DNA of 15,849 bases from CAIWAH01 sp043755815 (GTDB taxonomy: Bacteria > Verrucomicrobiota > Verrucomicrobiia > Limisphaerales > UBA9464). How positions within the stretch are numbered: the stretch's first letter is position 1; each line of letters starts with the position of its first letter. Both the position numbers and the translations under genes were made by a program. Where the stretch lies: the NCBI GenBank assembly GCA_043755815.1, contig JAYUSF010000198.1, positions 1-15,849 of the forward strand. The letters run 5' to 3'. The notes beneath the pieces are model-generated. The model was not told the DNA's origin, did not search any database, and saw only the letters and a list, made by a program, of their open reading frames with translations. Below, one piece after another: positions 13,401-15,849 of this stretch.

Positions 13401-14902
13401 AGCGCTGGGCGTGTGACGTTGCCGGGCATCGTGACCTTGCCCCTCTCCCTGGGGGAGAGGGCCGGGGTGAGGCTGGGCCGTGCTCCATCTAATGCCGCCA
13501 TGCCTTCAGTCTCACTGGCCGCCACCAGTTTCCTCTGTTCCTTCCCCTCGCCGTCGAACACCTGGACCACGCCATCATGCCGGCCGACCGCGATCTGTTT
13601 CCCGTCGTGGGCGACCGTGAGGCTGAAGATGGCGTCCAGCACCGTGGCGAGGTGCCGCTCGTCCGCCGTCGCGGAACTCTGTTCGCCGGTGTGGGGCTTC
13701 AGGTTCGTGTAGCGGTAAACGCCCCCCGCATCGGTGGCGGCATAAATGGCGTTGGTGCCGGCGGGCCAGGCCACCGCGTTGATCGCGGCGGTGTGGTTGC
13801 CGAGCGTCACCAGCTTTTCGCGCGTGGCGATGTCCCAGACCTTGAGCTGTTTGTCCGCGCCGCCGCTGACCACCTGCGTGGCGTTGGTGTTGAAGGCCAC
13901 CGCCAGCACCTGTGCCGTGTGGCCTTCGAGGGTGGCAATCTCCTTGTGGGACTCGGCGTCCCAGACACGCACGAGCCGGTCGCCGCCGGTGGTCACGAGG
14001 CGTTTGCCGTCGGCGCTGAACTGGAGGCCGAAAATCGAATCCGCGTGGGCGCGCCACGAGGCGAGGCGTTCGCCGGATTCCACTGAGAAAACGCGGACGA
14101 AGCCCGAACGGCCGGCTTCGCCATCGCCCACCGCGAGGCGGCTGCCGTCGGGCGAAAAGGTGAGTGAACTGACCCGTCCGACGAGTCCGTTGGTCCAGTC
14201 GCGTTCCCGCTTCAGCGGCGACGTTTGCCACAGGCCGACCCGGCGGAATCCCGCCGTCGCAAGGCGCTTTCCGTCCGGACTCCAAGCAATGGCCTGAAGG
14301 ACGTCGACGTGGGCCGGAAACGTTTCGGCGGGGGCGGGATTGGTCACCGTCAGGTCGTGGAGCGACAGCGTGCCGCCGCGCCCGGCGGCAAGCCAGTGTC
14401 CGTCCGGCGAAAGTCCCAGCGCGGCGGCCGGTCGGTAGCCGATGGGCAGGGCCGAGAGCGCCACCGGCGGTGGGGCCGCGCCCTCGTCGCCCAATGCGGC
14501 TTCGTCCCACGGCAAACCCGCCTTGATCCAGTCCCGCAGCGTCTTCACCTGTGCGTCCGCCAACTGCTTTTTCGGCGGCATGTGCGGATCGGCGTCCCTG
14601 GCCAATGAGTTGATCAGCTTGCTGGCGTCGGGTCTGCCGGGCACTGCGACAACACCCTCGGAACCGCCCTTGAGCACGGCGTCGCGCGAAGTGAGCAGCA
14701 GGCCGCCCTTCTTCTTCTCCGGGCCATGGCAGGCGAAGCACTCGTCGCGCAGCACCGGCAGGGCCTTCTGCGCCAATGCCAAGTCGCGCTTGCTCACGGC
14801 CGGCGCGGCGACGGCGAGGACCTGCGCCAACAGTAACCACGCGAGACTGGCAATCCTTCTGAAAAGCCGAGCAGGTGTAGGCGACGAGGTCACGAGGCTC
14901 AT
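10463..14902 (-). CDS. Giant exported cytochrome c / WD40 / DUF1549 / DUF1553 protein with two in-frame palindromic insertions
   Basis: A 1479-residue exported protein. Order: signal peptide (about 12-34); planctomycete-type cytochrome c domain with heme motif C55-x2-C58-H59 (ECFACHG); a WD40 propeller of about seven repeats (about 150-460, with LKVWDIA and VRVWDAE); two BIG2-like Ig segments (about 600-660 and 835-895); between them a C709-x4-C714-H715 motif in AGCAAGTCHAKPEGQNGF; DUF1549 (about 903-1170) with C1144-x2-C1147-H1148; and DUF1553 (about 1215-1465, including ADWLTSTNNPFFARAAVNRVW). This family is typical of Planctomycetota and Verrucomicrobiota; electron transfer or polymer breakdown has been suggested, but function is unproven. 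Residues 475-537 and 967-1029 are encoded by inserted repeats. The frame extends upstream to 15247, but that part is repeat DNA; the ATG at 14902 starts the signal peptide. No DUF1501 partner gene is adjacent. Confidence 0.9.
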   Translation of the reverse strand: MSLVTSSPTPARLFRRIASLAWLLLAQVLAVAAPAVSKRDLALAQKALPVLRDECFACHGPEKKKGGLLLTSRDAVLKGGSEGVVAVPGRPDASKLINSLARDADPHMPPKKQLADAQVKTLRDWIKAGLPWDEAALGDEGAAPPPVALSALPIGYRPAAALGLSPDGHWLAAGRGGTLSLHDLTVTNPAPAETFPAHVDVLQAIAWSPDGKRLATAGFRRVGLWQTSPLKRERDWTNGLVGRVSSLTFSPDGSRLAVGDGEAGRSGFVRVFSVESGERLASWRAHADSIFGLQFSADGKRLVTTGGDRLVRVWDAESHKEIATLEGHTAQVLAVAFNTNATQVVSGGADKQLKVWDIATREKLVTLGNHTAAINAVAWPAGTNAIYAATDAGGVYRYTNLKPHTGEQSSATADERHLATVLDAIFSLTVAHDGKQIAVGRHDGVVQVFDGEGKEQRKLVAASETEGMAALDGARPSLTPALSPRERGKVTMPGNVTRPALRFSQTRNGPRQPGAGENQNVAGGSLSPGERVGVRAGPTGRLEETPTSQPQPQQGQSDRTSSRRLLRASLKATTVIGLSAEPKALALSLDAPRTRSLLTATTADGFEHDVSELAKFSAGRKAPFMVSDTGEILAQNVGEGTVKATFGKLAVEIPVKVAAVGNGVASLTLARKDQSLLTLAPTGLAGSSNAAAPLSFGRDVLPVLARAGCAAGTCHAKPEGQNGFKLSVFSYDPKHDYAEIVKDTRGRRVFPAASDESLLLRKPLGLVAHEGGKRFEVGSETHLLLRRWIQEGMSFALTNEPSLERLTIFPNERRYQHGASQRLRLEAVYSDGSVRDVTRLAAFESNDKEIAQVDESGRLSVGQITGQGVIVARYMGLVAASRVVVPSERVLPVEQFTTLPRQNFIDDLAYAQFQRLGLFPSDLSSDVEFLRRASLDALGVLPTPADVNAVLAWSGKPDRSTEVSQSGPALTPALSPGERGKVTAPADSTRTSPRFSPTPDSPRQSDAGIRTGATGDSLSSGKRAGVRAGSPSEALEAEVQARRRALIDQLLERPEFADYWANKWADLLRPNPDRVGVKSVLTLDEWLRASFRADKPYDQFVREILLTEGSNHRDGPAVVYRDRRDPPELTTMFSQLFLGTRLECAKCHHHPNEKWSQDDFYQFAAFFGPVKQKGAGLSPPISAGRETFYFAPGGEVKHPVTGKVMSPRAPDGPVLKPADGTDPRAALADWLTSTNNPFFARAAVNRVWATFFGRGLVEPVDDFRSSNPCVNEPLLDALAADFAAHGYHLKNLIRTIVGSRLYQLSSTPNESNLADTKNFSRAYRRRLPAEVLLDAVNDATGVPDTFVATAPGTRAMQTWSYKIESPFMDAFTRPNPSSDPPCERDRQMSVVQSLHLMNAQNLQAKLSNPAGRVRKLAEGARPPPEVVHELYLSTLGRPPTTAELQVATAAFSAKNATRQTATEDVFWALLNSPEFVFNH
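11816..12002. repeat. 187-bp palindrome-ended element, copy B, inside the DUF1549 coding region
   Basis: Its two ends are perfect 22-bp inverted repeats (11816-11837 and 11981-12002), each starting GCCCGCCCTCACCCC on its own strand. Next to each end is a short palindromic CCCTCT..GGGGAGAGGG hairpin. The interior shares CTGACGAGGAC and further positions with copy A. Read through in the host gene it encodes residues 967-1029 (LTPALSPGERGKVT near the start, GVRAG at the end), interrupting DUF1549 between the PTPADVNAVLAW and ALIDQLLERPEFADYW segments. Confidence 0.85.
12855..12893 (+). repeat. Short RACGTGARGAG repeat, copy 1 (intragenic)
   Basis: CCCGTAGGAGCCAACGTGAG and the bases after it up to 12893 match three other sites in the window. 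Here it lies antisense inside the cytochrome/DUF1553 gene, encoding about residues 670-683 (KDQSLLTLAPTG) without breaking the frame. Confidence 0.6.
13201..13238 (+). repeat. Short RACGTGARGAG repeat, copy 2 (intragenic)
   Basis: CCCGTAGCAGCCGACGTGAG, continuing GAGGTCCTG, is the same family as copy 1, in the same orientation. It lies about 55 bases from the edge of palindromic element copy A, extending the non-domain linker between the WD40 and Ig-like parts of the host protein. Confidence 0.6.
13292..13478. repeat. 187-bp palindrome-ended element, copy A, inside the cytochrome/WD40 gene
   Basis: The same length as copy B, with ends GCCCGCCCTCACCCCG and CGGGGTGAGGCTGGGC (inverted with one mismatch) and the same inner hairpins CCCTCTCCCCCGGGGAGAGG and CCCTCTCCCTGGGGGAGAGG. 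It encodes residues 475-537 of the host protein in the same orientation and codon phase as copy B. By hand alignment about 37 of 63 residues agree, including LTPALSP, ERGKVT, RFS, PRQ and GVRAG. It lies just after the last WD40 repeat. Confidence 0.85.
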
Positions 14903-14907
14903 TCTTC

Positions 14908-14946
14908 CGTGGGGAAGTGAAGCCTCTTCACGTTGGCTTCTCCTGG
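14908..14946 (-). repeat. Short RACGTGARGAG repeat, copy 3 (5' region of the cytochrome gene)
   Basis: On the minus strand it reads AGGAGAAGCCAACGTGAAGA followed by GGCTTCACTT, ending only six bases before the start codon at 14902. It would form part of the untranslated leader and includes the purine-rich bases nearest the start. Confidence 0.55.
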
Positions 14947-15151
14947 AAAAGGTCCTGAGGACGCCTGCCGTCTTGAAGTGCGCGTGGCTTGCCACCGCTT
15001 TTCGCACGCCGTTTCGCTGCCAAACCTCGGGCACAGATCGAATCCCGCGCTGGGCCCAAAGCGGCAGCTCCGCGAGGCTTCGCAGCCGCACTCCAAGACG
15101 CGGGCGCGTTGGCCGAACCGAGACTGCCGAGGCTGTCGTTGGTCGCGCTCC

Positions 15152-15189
15152 GGCTTCAGAGTGAGACTCCTCACGTCGTCTCCTACGGG
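15152..15189 (-). repeat. Short RACGTGARGAG repeat, copy 4 (intergenic)
   Basis: On the minus strand it reads CCCGTAGGAGACGACGTGAG followed by GAGTCTCACTCTGAAGCC. It has the same orientation as copy 3, about 205 bases away. Confidence 0.6.
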
Positions 15190-15346
15190 CAGGAGAGTTA
15201 TTGAAAGTGCTGCCCAGCAGGGCAGGGATGAAGGGGAGCCGTTTCACGATGGCGATGGCGAAGTGTCACGAATTGCCCGTGGCTGACAACTCCGGTTGCG
15301 GGCAGTTGTGGGATTTTGTCGCGACCGCAGGGCGGAGCAGAGTGCG

Positions 15347-15455
15347 GTCGGCTTCCAGCCTGGGGTGGCCTAGTGCCAAAGCTCGGGGTCCGATTCACGG
15401 ACCTGTTGGCAATTCTGTCCCGCTGCTGCCGGTTTTCCGCCGGCTGGAAGCCGGC
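15347..15455. repeat. Inverted pair of GGCTTCCAGCC / GGCTGGAAGCC sequences
   Basis: GTCGGCTTCCAGCC at 15347-15360 is the reverse complement, with one mismatch, of GGCTGGAAGCCGGC at 15442-15455. The pair encloses 81 bases with no gene. It may be a small palindromic repeat element upstream of the final oxidoreductase. Confidence 0.5.
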
Positions 15456-15535
15456 GGCTCCTTGAATCTGCGACTTCTGGCTTGCGAAGCCGGCCCGTTC
15501 GCGCTGACCGTTTTGCCGTTTTCCACGACATCGTT

Positions 15536-15849
15536 ATGGCCAAGAAACAACTCCGCATCGGGCTCATCGGCTACAGCTTCATGGGCCGCGCCCACAGCAA
15601 CGCCTTCCACCAGGTCAACCACTTCTTCCCGTCCTCCTACGAGGTCGTGCCGCAGGCCGTCTGCGGGCGCGACGCCGCCAAGGTCCAGGAGTTCGCAGAC
15701 AAGTGGGGCTACAAATCCATCGAGACCGACTGGCGCAAGCTCATCGAGCGAGACGACATCGACGTCATCGACATCGCCACGCCCAACAACATGCACGCCG
15801 AGCAGGCCATCGCCGCCGCCAAGGCCGGCAAGATGATCCTCTGCGAGAA
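15536..15849 (+). CDS. Gfo/Idh/MocA family oxidoreductase (partial, cut by window end)
   Basis: The first 104 residues of an NAD(P)-dependent sugar or inositol oxidoreductase. The N-terminal Rossmann fold is clear: LRIGLIGYSFMGRAHSNAF at 6-24 is the dinucleotide-binding loop with its following His, then VVPQAVCGRD after the second strand, DVIDIATPNNMHAEQA and AAKAGKMILCE, where the canonical EKP motif would continue beyond the window. Unlike the oxidoreductase at 508-1476 it has no signal peptide and keeps a conventional loop, so it is probably cytoplasmic and active. The start codon sits five residues before the first strand, as is usual. No clear ribosome-binding site is seen. It is divergent from the cytochrome/DUF1553 gene. 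Confidence 0.93.
   Translation, partial: MAKKQLRIGLIGYSFMGRAHSNAFHQVNHFFPSSYEVVPQAVCGRDAAKVQEFADKWGYKSIETDWRKLIERDDIDVIDIATPNNMHAEQAIAAAKAGKMILCE

Larger units (their letters stand above)
14903..15535. other. 633-bp intergenic region, repeat-rich, between divergent genes
   Basis: No protein gene is supported here; the open frames are low-complexity and Arg/Ser-rich. It must carry the promoters of the divergent cytochrome and oxidoreductase genes, but I see no convincing -35/-10 pair. It holds two RACGTGARGAG repeats (14908-14946 and 15152-15189), a small perfect hairpin CTGCCC/GGGCAG at 15210-15225, GACCGCA/TGCGGTC at 15323-15349, and an inverted pair of GGCTGGAAGCC-type sequences at 15347-15360 and 15442-15455. 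The block 14947-15151 between the two short repeats looks like dispersed-repeat DNA rather than a gene. Confidence 0.7.

Noticed and set aside
11816..13478. The repeats as a CRISPR array
   Set aside because: Only two distant, long, palindrome-ended copies, within coding sequence and with homologous interiors; no regular short repeats with unique spacers and no cas genes.
13292..13478. GC-rich hairpins of the 187-bp element as transcription terminators
   Set aside because: They lie inside a continuous coding frame with intact domains downstream, and no T-run follows the stems on the coding strand.
14903..15247. N-terminal extension of the giant cytochrome protein to an ATG at 15247
   Set aside because: The extra 115 residues are Arg/Ser-rich, come from two short repeats and the DNA between them, and precede a clear signal peptide that begins at 14902.
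15201..15836. 211-residue plus-strand open frame
   Set aside because: Its second half reads out of frame through the oxidoreductase starting at 15536, giving Ser/Pro/Arg-rich sequence; its first half is repeat DNA.

Overview
The window looks like a chromosomal segment of a Verrucomicrobiota bacterium, most like the Pedosphaera/Limisphaerales side of that phylum. This is inferred from gene content, not from a database search. The pointers are a prepilin-like protein with a C-terminal H-X9-DG motif, a very large exported protein combining planctomycete-type cytochrome c, WD40, DUF1549 and DUF1553 domains, a twin-arginine-exported TIM-barrel isomerase-like protein, a Gfo/Idh/MocA-like protein with a signal peptide, high GC, and abundant short palindromic repeats.

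Layout. At 1-500 there is a small predicted membrane protein (+) followed by a hairpin. At 508-3056 three minus-strand genes follow: an exported Gfo/Idh/MocA-like protein, a short GspG-like pseudopilin with a clear rho-independent terminator, and a Tat-exported sugar-phosphate isomerase/epimerase-like protein. Divergent from the last is purK (+, 3159-4304), a purine biosynthesis gene.

At 4310-10367 lies the most coherent unit, a fructan/sucrose utilisation locus. On the minus strand the order is exported GH32 fructan hydrolase, H-X9-DG pseudopilin, MFS sugar porter, PfkB-type fructokinase. GH32/pseudopilin and porter/fructokinase each overlap by an ATGA. A GntR-LacI hybrid regulator is divergently transcribed, and the gap between it and the GH32 gene holds palindromic operator-like sites built on ACCTGTCA/TGACAGGT. 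The inferred pathway is extracytoplasmic release of fructose, uptake by the porter, and phosphorylation to fructose 6-phosphate. The pseudopilin could help hold the polymer or the enzyme at the envelope.

At 10463-14902 (minus) is the 1479-residue cytochrome/WD40/DUF1549/DUF1553 protein. Its coding sequence carries two homologous 187-bp palindrome-ended elements, both read in the same orientation and phase as 63-residue insertions. One of them sits in the middle of the DUF1549 domain. Shorter repeats with the core RACGTGARGAG occur twice in the gene and twice in its 5' region. A 633-bp repeat-rich intergenic stretch follows. The window ends inside a second Gfo/Idh/MocA oxidoreductase (+), cut by the window edge.

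No rRNA, tRNA, CRISPR array, transposase or phage gene was seen. The best candidates for something under-described are the in-frame palindromic insertions and the pseudopilin embedded in the fructan operon.
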